Shown piece after piece: positions 11,401 through 22,300 of a stretch of DNA of 64,000 nt. The stretch covers positions 7,196,770-7,260,769 of the forward strand of contig NC_049990.1 in NCBI RefSeq assembly GCF_000003815.2. The letters are read 5' to 3'. The stretch is from Branchiostoma floridae. Lineage: Eukaryota; Chordata; Leptocardii; Amphioxiformes; Branchiostomatidae. The position numbers were made by a program, and so were the translations under genes. Positions within the stretch are counted from its first letter, which is position 1, and every line of letters starts with the position of its first letter. The notes below the pieces were generated by a model that saw nothing but the letters and a program-made list of their open reading frames with translations, ran no database searches and was not told where the DNA came from.

Positions 11401-12924
11401 GCTACTTCTGTCCAAGAGAATATGATAAGTAGGTAGGTTCTCTTTATTTATTTGTGCCTGAGTACCGTATCAGTTGATTGTATATATAATGAACAGAATC
11501 TCTTGTTATCAATTCTAGAAATTTAGTGAGAGAAAGAAGTCAAAGAACACAGAAAATATTTAACATTTTACACCTCCCTCTACATTCATATCGTATTGTT
11601 GATTCCTCTGCAGGCATTACCGCAAGATAGAAAAAAAGCACGTTCCTTTGAGCCCTTTGTAAATTTTGACTCCAGCTTTGAAACTGATACACACCAAATA
11701 TGGCTTAATGTATTCATCTATGAGGCAGGGAAACACTTTCCCACCGCTTATATGCACACTGCCCCGCCCACTGCACCATGCCTGCTGGCGGTAAAAGTCC
11801 TAAAAGGCCTGAAGAGACTTGACTCCGCCCCTTTGGGGGCGTTGTCCAGTCAGGTTTACTTTTGGGGAGTGCTGATGGCATTTGGATTTTCCAAAACATA
11901 ACACACGTTAGAATGAAATCGGGTGGAACTGACAATAACTGATGATTAAATGACAGTAACAAACGCTCATAAACATATCTGATGACAACAGTGCTCCAAC
12001 TTTTCAAAAATATTTCATATTATATATTGTTAGTTTAGTTTCTACTTTGATAAAATGACCAAAAGTATCTGCTATCGTGAAGAACTTTCAACAGCCTCCC
12101 ACAGCCTGATCGGAACGTACCAAGTGTCTGAGGGACAAGTGTCTGATTATATATTTTTTGCCTCCATAAAAATTATACTAATGCTGTTAAGTGGAGGAAG
12201 GCGCGGAAGTTACGAGGAAAAAGTGTTGAGAACGAGGAGGAAACATATTTGTACTAGTAGTTGTATTTGTACAAGTTCCACCAAAAATATTGTCATACAA
12301 GAACACTCCCTCGGAAAGCCGACACTCTTGGCTTGCCACATGGGAGACCCGCCCTGTGCGTACNNNNNNNNNNNNNNNNNNNNNNNNNNNNNNNNNNNNN
12401 NNNNNNNNNNNNNNNNNNNNNNNNNNNNNNNNNNNNNNNNNNNNNNNNNNNNNNNNNNNNNNNGTCACGTCAGGCAGCTCCCCTCAAAATAGTAAATTTT
12501 GAGCAAAAATACCACGAAAATATCGGCAGAAAAACCCAAAATTTCAATATTTTTGGGGTCCTAGGTTAGTAATGAAAGCCCCAATTTGAAAAAATAAATA
12601 ACGTACCGTCTAAAATAAGAATGTACCGGGTGGATTTTGAGGCTGAAAAAAATAAACGTACCGGTACGTTTATTTGAGAGGTGAGAGTACCTTTGTGCAA
12701 AATGTCAACTCATTCGATTAAGAAATGAGCCTGTTATAATACCAATGGCATTACTTTCTGAACCACCCTCGTAACTATATGAACTACAGGGGTGTTTTCA
12801 TCTTTTCCAGATCTGTGAGAAACAGTTGAACGGTCCCAAGCCCTATGCAGCTCACATGGCCAGCAAACTCCACAAGGAGAATGTGGAACTGGAACGGGAG
12901 ATGGGACGGGTTTCCTTGTCCTAG
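5424..12924 (+). CDS. SH3 domain and U1-type zinc finger protein
   Basis: Five exons join in frame: 5424-5658, 6008-6228, 9022-9139, 9467-9549 and 12811-12924 (771 nt, 256 aa plus stop). Donors and acceptors are all GT/AG and phases match (1, 0, 1, 0). Residues 1-35 are an RGRGRGFGRGR-type Arg/Gly stretch, typical of RNA or protein contact. About residues 90-153 form an SH3 domain: MAKYSYKAN takes the ALYDY position, then WWEAKNEDGEVGFVPASYM with the paired Trp and the Pro-Tyr of the ligand groove. A linker with MEQKPSALPWLQ and a charged EKEKERDKQQ stretch follows. The C terminus is a zinc finger of the form C-x2-C-x12-H-x5-H (CKIC...HMASKLH), as in U1C, matrin and JAZ fingers that bind RNA or dsRNA. 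It is probably a nuclear or RNA-linked adaptor. I do not recognise a named orthologue. The ATG at 5424 is the first in-frame one after a purine-rich context (GAAGATGTC). Confidence 0.85.
6229..9021 (+). other. Intron 2 of the SH3/zinc-finger gene
   Basis: AT-rich intron of 2.8 kb. I found no exon, RNA gene or clear mobile element in it. Apparent open frames here have no splice support. Confidence 0.6.
9590..9915. repeat. Repeated TGCAGGT motifs
   Basis: Variants of ACCTGCA and TGCAGGTA recur many times on both strands (for example 9600-9670 and 9845-9910), giving a short inverted-repeat-rich patch inside intron 4. A degraded palindromic element is the simplest reading. Confidence 0.45.
10126..10282. 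mobile_element. Near-perfect hairpin element (MITE-like)
   Basis: The left arm starts ATATTGAAGATTTTCCAC and the right arm ends with its reverse complement. Arms of about 70 bp differ at only a few positions (for example CACTGTC against CACGGTC) and are separated by a very short loop around TTCTTCAGG. No coding capacity. A recently formed foldback element in intron 4 of the SH3/zinc-finger gene. Confidence 0.8.
11209..12687. mobile_element. Nested TA-target inverted-repeat element
   Basis: It begins CTCTCACCTCTCAAATA and ends with the reverse complement TATTTGAGAGGTGAGAG. It is flanked by TA at 11207-11208 and 12688-12689. The host arm reads CCTTTACCTTTG when uninterrupted (mirror copy at 10430-10440), so one TA was duplicated on insertion. 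Sub-terminal GTACCCCC/GGTACG-type repeats lie inside both ends. The interior includes a 100-N gap, so coding content is not fully known. No transposase motif was recognised in the visible part. Confidence 0.8.
12364..12463. other. Assembly gap (100 N)
   Basis: A run of exactly 100 N, a conventional size for a gap of unknown length. It lies inside the nested mobile element in intron 4 of the SH3/zinc-finger gene. Frames read across it are meaningless. Confidence 0.98.
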
Positions 12925-13022
12925 CCGGGCTCCCAAGTTGTTCATCCTATCATGCCAGGCCCACTGTTTGTATATTTATGTCAAGTAACAGTCTTAGGGT
13001 ATCAGCCTACTGTGGCCACTGG

Positions 13023-13198
13023 CCAGGCTGCACAGGGTGCTGGAAAATTGTAGAAATTAGCCAAATAAGACAGAAAACACACCAGAGGTGTTAGATGGCT
13101 GAGGAGTAGTTTGCGCCTTGACCATCTGACTCCTCTGGAGTGTTTTCTGTCTTATCTGGCCAATTTCTACTATTTTTCCAGACACCTGTGAAACCTGG
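13023..13198. mobile_element. MITE, copy 1 of a family (in 3' UTR)
   Basis: The left arm holds TGGAAAATTGTAGAAATTAG and GACAGAAAACACACCAGAGG. The right arm is its inverted complement, ending near CACCTGTGAAACCTGG. A second copy lies at 38350-38502. It sits just after the stop codon of the SH3/zinc-finger gene and before the AATAAA at 13568, so it is probably transcribed as part of the 3' UTR. Confidence 0.75.
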
Positions 13199-13567
13199 TA
13201 AAGGCTAACTGTGGCCTAAAATTTGGCCTCCCTGTAACTAGTGTTAGCACTGCTCACCTTCCTGTTGTGGAAGTGAAGGTTATCAGCCAATCATGTCGCT
13301 TCTTGATTGTAGGGGACAATGTGATTGGCTGATGATGACTAGCCAGCCAGCGAGAAGGAAATATCACAGCAAAAAGGAAAGATCGCAGTGTGAAGGAAAT
13401 ATCTCGGAGAAGGAAAGGATAAAGTTTAAAGAAACGGTGCTATCATGTACAGTGCTACAAACATGTATCATGTACTGTACGGTGTACATCATACTACTAT
13501 ATGTTCTGTTTTATGAAGAAGCCTGGGACAGCATTTTTACAGTATTATTTAGTTTTGTTGTCATGTC

Positions 13568-13573
13568 AATAAA
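13568..13573 (+). terminator. Polyadenylation signal
   Basis: AATAAA in TGTCAATAAAGG followed by a GT/T-rich downstream stretch. It gives the SH3/zinc-finger transcript a 3' UTR of about 650 nt. Confidence 0.55.
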
Positions 13574-15391
13574 GGTTTTTGTTGGCTATGTTTGGTGTCA
13601 CGTGTGTCACTTCTGATAGTCCAATATACTGTAAATCTTGGACTTAATGCAACTTGGTTTGATTTTCAGTTACCTCTCCACCTCCAACTCATGGCACCGC
13701 AAATATGTTTTTCCATTCCACAAAAGTTTTTCAACTGCAAACACAGAAAAAGTCTAGTTTCTTGATACGCAATATTCAGCCCCTTAAAAATGATTACGCA
13801 TTTACATTAAAAAAAAACCAAGGATGTTTATATGGTGTTGATACAAGGGTTTATTTCACAGGATCTAAAACCATACATACATGTAGACCTACTGAAATAG
13901 GAAGTCAACTTGCCGAGACATGCAAAATATGTTAACTTTCACAAATTAAAGGTCTGTACACCTCATTGCAGAGAAACGTAACAACGTCAAACAGATCAGT
14001 TATATGTAATGCTACACTTTGAGTTTCTGTACTTATTTACTTATCTTACTAGTATCATTTAACGGTTGAGTAAAGAAGTTTACATTTTGGTTACATAAAA
14101 CTTTAATCTTATATGGAAAGGGTACAGAGTACTAGCTACATTACAGTGGTTATAAAAGTAGAAACTCAACATCAGCTTTATGTATCCCTAAAAACGCCTT
14201 TGGGAACCCATCATTTCAAGCACACTGTATTAAACAGCAACAATAATGTACATGATTGTTGATATAACTTACAAGAAACGACAATCTGCAGTGCTATTGA
14301 AGTTTGGACTTTTGCTGCTTTTGAACTTGAAAAAGTTAACACTACACAGTGAAATACATTATTGGAAAGCCCATTGCCTTGAAATATCTCAAAGGAGGTA
14401 GAAGATAATATCAGTTTCATGCACTCCTGCAAGTTCAAATTCTGTTTCCAATGAACTTTGGCCATACATATACCAGTTGATACAGTTTATGCCAACATAG
14501 TTATGAAAATGCAGGAGCAAAATTTATCACACATGTTACTCAATACATTAAAATATGGAAGAAGTTTTCACTAAAGGCCAGTTCATGTTTTTTAGTGCAC
14601 AAGTGCAGTATGATATTGCAGCCAATACTATGTCAAAGTTAAATGAACCTAACCTTTGTTTATGTATTGCAGGGGCCTTTGACAAATAATAACCCACAAT
14701 GACTATACTACACATGCGCTCTTCGAACAATGAACAAGCTTATTATCATGCCAAGGTTGGTTGCCTAAAATGGGCAAGCTGCTCTTCTGTTCCATATACT
14801 ACATACTTTGCAGCAGTGAACTAATGCTGTAGGATATAAAAACAATCACCAGTCCTATCAATATAGGGTTAGTGCACAAATGTGTATGTGCTAGGCTACA
14901 GAACTAGTAATATTGAATAAGCTGCCTCTAGTCATGTAGATTAATAAACTTGTACATACTTCCCACAACTAGCATCTAATTAGCTAGATTAAAGGTCTTT
15001 TAAATAGATGCTAATGATTGGATATCAAAATCTAGATATATGATTATTGAAAAAAAAGTAGCAAGACTGTTATGCAAATGTTGCAAAATCAATAATTTAC
15101 AAGAAGACACCGAAGCGCCTCAATACCTTGGGCTACTACACGAGTTGTGCACAATTTTTTCTCCCTTCCCCAACCACAAGAATAGTATGTAATGGCTCGT
15201 TATTAATAGACCTGTGGTAAACTACATAATGTATCAGTTCAACCATACCACAAAGTCAATTCCATGATGAAATTTTCTCCTTGAAGTTCATTATATGTCA
15301 AATATTTTTTCTGAAACATTGATGTAACGGATCTTTAAATTATTGATTAACTGTTCCGTTAAATATCTCAGTAGTTTGTCATACGTCTATG

Positions 15392-15491
15392 NNNNNNNNN
15401 NNNNNNNNNNNNNNNNNNNNNNNNNNNNNNNNNNNNNNNNNNNNNNNNNNNNNNNNNNNNNNNNNNNNNNNNNNNNNNNNNNNNNNNNNNN
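15392..15491. other. Assembly gap (100 N)
   Basis: A run of exactly 100 N of unknown true length, lying downstream (minus strand) of the last visible exon of the astacin-like gene. Confidence 0.98.
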
Positions 15492-15520
15492 CTATCAAAC
15501 TGGTTTCAAACCCAAACCTA

Positions 15521-15721
15521 CCAATTTTTACCCTGGGAGTCAGCCAGGATTTGGCAGCTAGGACAGTTTATTCGGTGGCCCAAGACAGTCAGGCCTGCCT
15601 GATCTCCTATTAGCGCCCTGTGAGTTTAAGTTATGTGAGATCGGCGGACTGACTGCCTTGGCTCCCCGAATAAAACTCATTAGCTACCCGGTCCTGGCTG
15701 GCTCCCAGGGTAACCAATTTT
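15521..15721. mobile_element. Inverted-repeat element beside the gap
   Basis: The left arm CCAATTTTTACCCTGGGAGT, then CAGCCAGGA and GCAGCTAGGA, mirrors the right arm TCCTGGCTGGCTCCCAGGG TAACCAATTTT. The ends belong to the CCTGG/CCAGG-type foldback elements seen elsewhere in the window. Noncoding. Confidence 0.65.
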
Positions 15722-16314
15722 AGTTTTTTTACATCTGCTTGACATCCATGCCACTATATGACTAAAGAAAGGCAACAGGGAAGGCCGTATACAATGTACA
15801 TACATTGTATACTAGTATTTCTCTAATGTGCCATTGGTTTTGTGATATGCAAAATCAAAGAAGGAAGAACATCTGTTAGGGAATCTTTGACCAGCACATG
15901 TAGCAGTTACATTTATCATTTGAACCAGATGACATGGATTTTGATCAAGACTGACTTGTTGATTAAAACCAGTTGGATTTGGGATCTCTGGAATGATTCA
16001 AGTATGTCAGTGAGGCCACAGCAAGTAAATCTTATGGATGACATCCTTTGCTAACGTCAAATCAAATATCCAATACAGAGTGCAAATAGAGATCTAATCG
16101 AAGTGACAGACCAACTATCATAGTCAAAGACCCTTTTTAACTTCTGTATTGCACAAAGAAGAAGAAGTGCACAAAGTGACTCATCTGTAGTTGCATTGTG
16201 TCACTTACCAACTTTGCAACTGCAAATTGTACATTCAAGGCTATCACATTTGCGTCACTTCTTCAACCACACAACTAGTTTCACTTCTACAACTTTACAC
16301 TGAAATAAACTTAC

Positions 16315-19300
16315 ATCTCGTCGTGGATGTTTGGCCTCTGTAGGTATCACCACGTCCCTTGTAACAGTCAGTCCCAGAGCCTGGAAACATATAGAATGTG
16401 CTTCATCTATTTCTGTGCCTTAGACATGTATCAATATAAAGTTAACCCTCACATTACCATCACTAACCTTAGTATGACCAAATCAAAGATGATGAATACA
16501 ATAGATAGCTTACAGATACATGTGTACTAGACAATCTTATAGCTTACCATCAAGTTTGTTGAATGTTGAGTAATACCAGTAAAATTGCTTTGTATACTAA
16601 TTTGGCACACCTGATGACTTAAATTGGTAATTCAGGATTTGAGGTGTGCACAGTAATACATTTTGTGTGCTTTGTCGATAATACAGTGTATGTCAAAGTT
16701 GAAGGTACTTTTATGTAATGCCAGGGGACTTGTACACTGCATATTGTGGTATGCACCTTTAAAACCATGAATGACCTTGTACAGTATTCAATCAAAGGGA
16801 TTGAGACCCTATAACTAATGTTACATGTACTTACATGTACCGCACATTTAGACCACGAATTACAAAACTTACCTCACAGAGTATTCAATCAAAGATTGAG
16901 ACCCTATTCCATGCTACCACACACTTTAAACCATGAATAACTTCATACAGTATTCAAATCAGTGAGTATTCAATCTTTTGAGATTGAGGCCCTGTACCAG
17001 GATATATGTTCTTACCGCCACACTTGAGTGGGTTGGTCGGTACAGACCAGGTCCCATCCACCTGGCACACAGTGGCAGAGAAGGTGAGCATTCCGCCGTC
17101 GGCTTCGCAAGCCAGGTTACACACGGTTCCGGGTGGGTACGCCCCTCCGTTGATGCAGTTGGAGATGATCATTTTAGGGATAGTCAGTGGGTCACAGGTC
17201 TTGATGGCTGGGTTAGGGTTGGTCAAACCTGGAAAAAGAGTGAGGAATGGCATTGAATCAGGGACCTACCAATGCATCATAACTTGACCAATACATGTAC
17301 TTTCAATGTACCACTACTGTATCACTACTGATGTAAAGAATTGTTTAAACAGCAAATGCCACAAGAAGCTCCTTTAAGTCCCCTTCTAATGCAAAATCCT
17401 TGCAAAAATAAACTTGTCTACAGTAACAAGTAAAGCTGGAGGTCCTGAATTTCAGGAGAGAGACACCTTGAGCATGTTAAAGATCCCACCGGTCACTACA
17501 CTTAGAGAAGAGTAGGGGTCCTTTGATGGAGCGATATCGATTGGATCAAACACTTCAGTGCGGTCTTACATAGCTTGTGCTTACTATACGTAACTGGTGT
17601 ATTATGCCCATAGCTAGTTTACAGGTTATGCCAAACAGTTACGGTTTGGTTACTGTACACAAATCCACGTTTCATCCAGACATCATCATTAACTTGGGTT
17701 CTTATTCTGTTTATTCTGTCAGCACTGTGTGTCTGTGGATGAAAACAAACATGGCTGAATTCTGCAGAATGAGACAATTCAAAATCCAAATATAGGGTAT
17801 TTCTGAAGTTTCAGTACCCTTCATTATGCCATAACTTTGTCAATCCCAGCTGGTCTAGACTGTCTTACTCAGCAGCACACCGGCCCTTATAACTATGATA
17901 ATATAAAGCAGACATCAGTAACACCACCATGCAGTTGACCCACTGTGATGTAAGTCCTTCCCTCAGCTGGACCTAATCTGCATCACTTTGTGTTTCTGAT
18001 GCCAGGCCTCTTGAAGATGGTCTTGATTTTTGTCAAGGACAGTTCAAGGTCAGAATCGTGGAGGTCGACCTTCTGGCCTCCGTGTGACACAACCATTGAT
18101 CTCTGTGGTTTCCTTTGACTTTAAGATCATCAATTAAGGCTTTATCAGGAAGCTAAGGGCCAATCAGAACCATCCTGTCAGGACCTTCCTATTCACTCCA
18201 TCTGGATCACTCCCCAACTAAGGTCATTGCTGGGTTGGGTTTAGACTGGAATCCATCCTATTCCTTCAAAAAAATATGACCTTCCCCAGTTTGATTTGTC
18301 AAAATTTATAGTTGAACTTGTGAAAACAGGTTAGGAGAGGAATGTCCATCTAAACCGGACTGCTTCCAAACCAAGATTGCTCTGATTGGTCGAGGGCGGT
18401 CAGGTGACCGTTGCAATTCTTTGCTACCCTGCCTGATGGCGCGGTGCCAACATACTGGTGGCTTTCCTAGAGTATTTTCCCAACCATGATGGTCTAGAGA
18501 AGGCCAGTAGGAGCCCATGGTCCATTAGTTCTGGGGGACAGAAACTACCATTTGCTTGCTATCAGTGTTGGGATGGTTTTGTAGTGTTGTGAAAGAAACA
18601 TCAACTCTGCCTTTTCACCATCCCCTCCATTTTATTCCTATGCCACACTTACCGCTAGCACTGGGGTTGCCGGAGGTCACACACTTGGGAACGACGCAGA
18701 AGTCCCAGTCCAGTTTGGACTGCACATAGCACCAGGGCCGGTCCAACAGGGTGGGGTCAGGGTTTCTGAAAAATCATACAAACAACATTATCAGCTGTAA
18801 ATCTTCAAATATAATTTTCGTGGTGTCTTCCCGCAATCATGACACTGCAAATATGTGTTTTTGATAGGCAAAGGGGTAACCAACCGGAATTCTGAGAACA
18901 CTCTAACTATAGGACCTTGCAGTCTAACTTCCCGTCACACAATAGATATTTTTGTGATCGGGCGGGGGTCTGGCATCCAGGCTATGACATGCCCAGCCAC
19001 TCACATACATGTAAATGTAGATGCACAAGCAAGCAAACAGACAGAAACAGAAAACAGACAAACCTCCACACACGCAGAGGTGTAATATCGACGAGGAGCA
19101 CTAACCTGCAGTAGTTGTGTGGTCCAATGAAGTACTTGGCGAGCTGGGTGGGGAACTTGGCCATGTTGTAAAAGCGGTCCAGAGCCTGGTTCCATGGCAC
19201 ACAGGTCTCCCCGGTCTGAGTCTTGGACACCGTGCCCTGGTACTTCTCACCCCTGTTGGAGTAGCAGTTCTTGTCTGCAAAGACAGGAAGTTGGTCAAAC

Positions 19301-22300
19301 CATCAGAGGATTTTAACCAGAGTTGGTATACTAACAAAATATACCAATCCCTCAGAATATTAGCTGTTCGTGGTTCCACCAATGTGACTGTGGCTGTACA
19401 TGTATGTCTGTCATATATTTGCACTTTGATGTTTTCATTTTGCATTTCTACATTTTGATGGATAAGGTTTATGGATACGTTACAGCCCTGTATGAGAGGG
19501 CTTTGTTATTTAAACATTTATGGAGGTGTTAGAGAAAGCAAACATGTCTTCTTACTGACCTTGATTAGGATCTGACTGCCCAGGGCAGACGGCTGCCACC
19601 CTCCAGTTGTTGGGATCTGGACACATGCACGCACACTGCTCACTACGGTAGCCTGCTGCCGGGCACGGGGTCGCACGGTTTGCACACTTGGCTGGGGAGG
19701 AAGGAGGACAATATGGCAGACTTTGAGATCAACCAACTGATTTGAAAATTAATGTACAGTAACTGCTGAATGTTATACATGATGTATCTATCTGTTTTGA
19801 GTATCGCTCAGGGCTGTCTCAACTCCTGGACCCGTCCTTCCGACCCAAAATTTGCTTGTTGGAACAGAAAATAACTTCCATAACTTCCATAACATCCATC
19901 CCCAAAAGTGCCATGAAATTGTTGAAAATGTATTTTTATCAACAACATGGACACCCAAACAATGAGTGGGACGAAAAAAGATTTCAAGCTGGTGACAGCC
20001 CTGGTATCGCCTATTCACATGTTTTCACAGGGACCAGAAGCATACCTGTACCTGAATTTTCTGAACTAGAACCCACCAATATATCTATGTATGCAAAACC
20101 GAAAATCAAAGAAAGTAAAACAAAAGCTTACAATCGCAGGTGTAGAGCTTGTTGACAAACTTGATGTCATAGTAGCTGAGACTGGTGCGTTGGCCAAGAA
20201 GGTTCTGGAAGTATGGGTTCTTGGAGATAATCGTCTTGCGGTTGGCAGGGCTCGCACTGTATGTCTGTAGAATAAACAGGAAATGAAAGTTACAGGATTG
20301 ACCACCAGTTGTGCATGGTGTGCATAGTCCAGTGGTTAGCGCCCCTGTCTCTGGAACTAGCCGTGAGTTTGATTCTGGCTGTGTCGATCACCCAACATGC
20401 ATGCTACAGGAAAGGGTTGCAGTCCTTATGACGGGAAGTTAAGCCGTGGTCCACCGTTCATTGTGCTTGTCGAAAAAGCTAGGGGAATTTCCCCTGTACA
20501 ATGAACCTGTGAATACTGTATATAGTTCTATCCTTTCAATCACGACCAGTGGATGACTAGCTCTTCAGTGAGTTAAAACTAGATAAGATCACTTTCCTTT
20601 CTTACCAAACACAGCAATACATATACTCAGTCAGTTGATGTCATGTCATTTTAGTAGCTCTCAAAGGATGCAAAAGATTATCCAGTCACAAAAAGTGACA
20701 AGAAATACCAGAAGTTCTGCTTCAGCACCAAGGACAGATGCCAGTAGGCCAGAAATCATAGCCAAATTTCGACAGGTTAATACCTGACCACGTGCATAGT
20801 TTCTCAACAATCTTCTTGAGTTATGCTGTTCAATCCCAGTGAAACACAGCTACGCTCCCAAAACATAACCTTGACAAAGGTAAATATTATGAAAATGTCT
20901 GTAACTGACAACTAGTAAATGAACGACGATATGCATATTATAAATACCCTTGTTGACAAACGTACTAACTGTTACAACTCTTCTATCTAGTCCGTTGACA
21001 AAAATGTAATTTCAACATTCTAGTTACAAGCAGAGATGTTGGTAACAAATGGTTGATAAAGACACTGACCGCATCGTCCCACTGCATGATGGACAGGTAG
21101 TCAAATGGGATGTCGAACAGGTTGATCTGGCCCGGGGTTAGCTTGGCAAACTTGGATCTGCATGGGTAGATCGTAAAAAGGTAAACATAGCTCGGATATA
21201 TTCTCTTGACAAATATCATCCTTTCATAGCCCTTGCCTAGTCGCATCATAATAGCCAATCTCTACTTGATTAAAATATGCCCCAAAAGCAGTTTCTCAAG
21301 CAACTGGATATGATTTTGGACACGGTAAGACGTTTGAGGTAGAATCCACTGCCTTTTGCCAGCTTTTTGGCGCATCTAACTTCTGGATGTTAAACATTGT
21401 TGTCAGAATGTATGCTTAACACTTTTGCTAGCCATACATGACACTAATAAATTTATGACTTGACAACAAAGTTGGCAGGAATATGGCTGACGGAAACAAA
21501 CATTTATAGCTTGCATTTGAACTTGTTGTTAAATCCTACTACAAAAGATTTCCTTCAATCTTGAATGTCTTTAGCATTACAAATTTACACCTACTCTTCT
21601 CCCTTCTTGATGTTCTCGGTGAGAACGATGACTCTCTGGTCACGGTCTGGACGTCGGATCTCAGGATACAGCCCCATCGCACTGCCCAGAAGATGCATCG
21701 CTACAGCTGACTGTATGGTTGGAGGTAGAAACACATTCATTTTAATTTTTTTTTTTTCGACTCATATTAGGATTAACATTGTAGAATTGATTTGCCATAC
21801 TTTGTTGTTAGTTAAATTGTGTTAATATTTGTTGATTCTTGCTGTATTACCATTTGTTTGATTTGACATTGTTATCAATTGGTGTTGTGTTGTATGTATG
21901 GGTTTTTCCCCCCAGGGATCTTTGAAAAATGCCAACTAGGTGACAGGTAACCCTGGTTTAATTTTTTTTTAAATAGTCTATTAGGGTCTAACATACCCCA
22001 CTTCTTCCCAACATCAAATGCTATCTGCCACAACAAAATTAAGACCATCGATGATAACACGTCTAGTACAGAATGTACACAATAAAACAAGTTCCACTAA
22101 AAGTTCTAGGATGACAAACACGAAATAAGAAATGAACAAGTAACTAAAGTGATACACACCGGATCATTTTTGTAGCTGCCGTACATACAGGAGTCAGAGT
22201 ACGTCACTGCTTGTGAGCCTGTTCGCGCTCTTCCTGTACCAGCCCCACAGTTTCTAGAAAGAGAGAAAAAAAACACCAAATGTTGGTGAAAAAGAGCGCA

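Larger units (their letters stand above)
10351..12771. mobile_element. Long inverted-repeat element, mariner-like ends, carrying a nested insertion
   Basis: The right end reads TTTCTGAACCACCCTCG and is followed by TA. The left end carries the complementary TCAGAAAGTAATGCCATTGG at 10366-10385, after an expanded G tract. The arms match over about 170 bp: left 10366-10525, right 12688-12771 continuing leftward at 11055-11208 once the nested element is removed. Ends of the GAGGGTGGTTCAGAAAGT kind and a TA target fit Tc1/mariner-type elements (known family trait). Its length without the nested insert is about 0.94 kb, too short for an intact transposase gene. No DDE motif was seen. Confidence 0.75.
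13600..16314. other. Region between converging genes
   Basis: The 3' parts of the SH3/zinc-finger gene (plus) and the astacin-like gene (minus) converge here. I looked for the rest of the second kringle on the minus strand and did not find a convincing exon. It may lie in the 100-N gap at 15392-15491. Otherwise AT-rich DNA with one inverted repeat (15521-15721). Confidence 0.5.

Noticed and set aside
12187-12569. Several open frames across 12364-12463
   Set aside because: They run through 100 N and are artefacts of the gap.
15842-16054. Open minus-strand frame containing Cys and Pro, considered as the second kringle half
   Set aside because: It lacks the CRNPD and PWCY kringle marks and has no suitable acceptor for phase 1.
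20325-20380. Possible true tRNA gene
   Set aside because: A and B boxes are present but the acceptor stem and anticodon arm do not pair; it fits a SINE head better.
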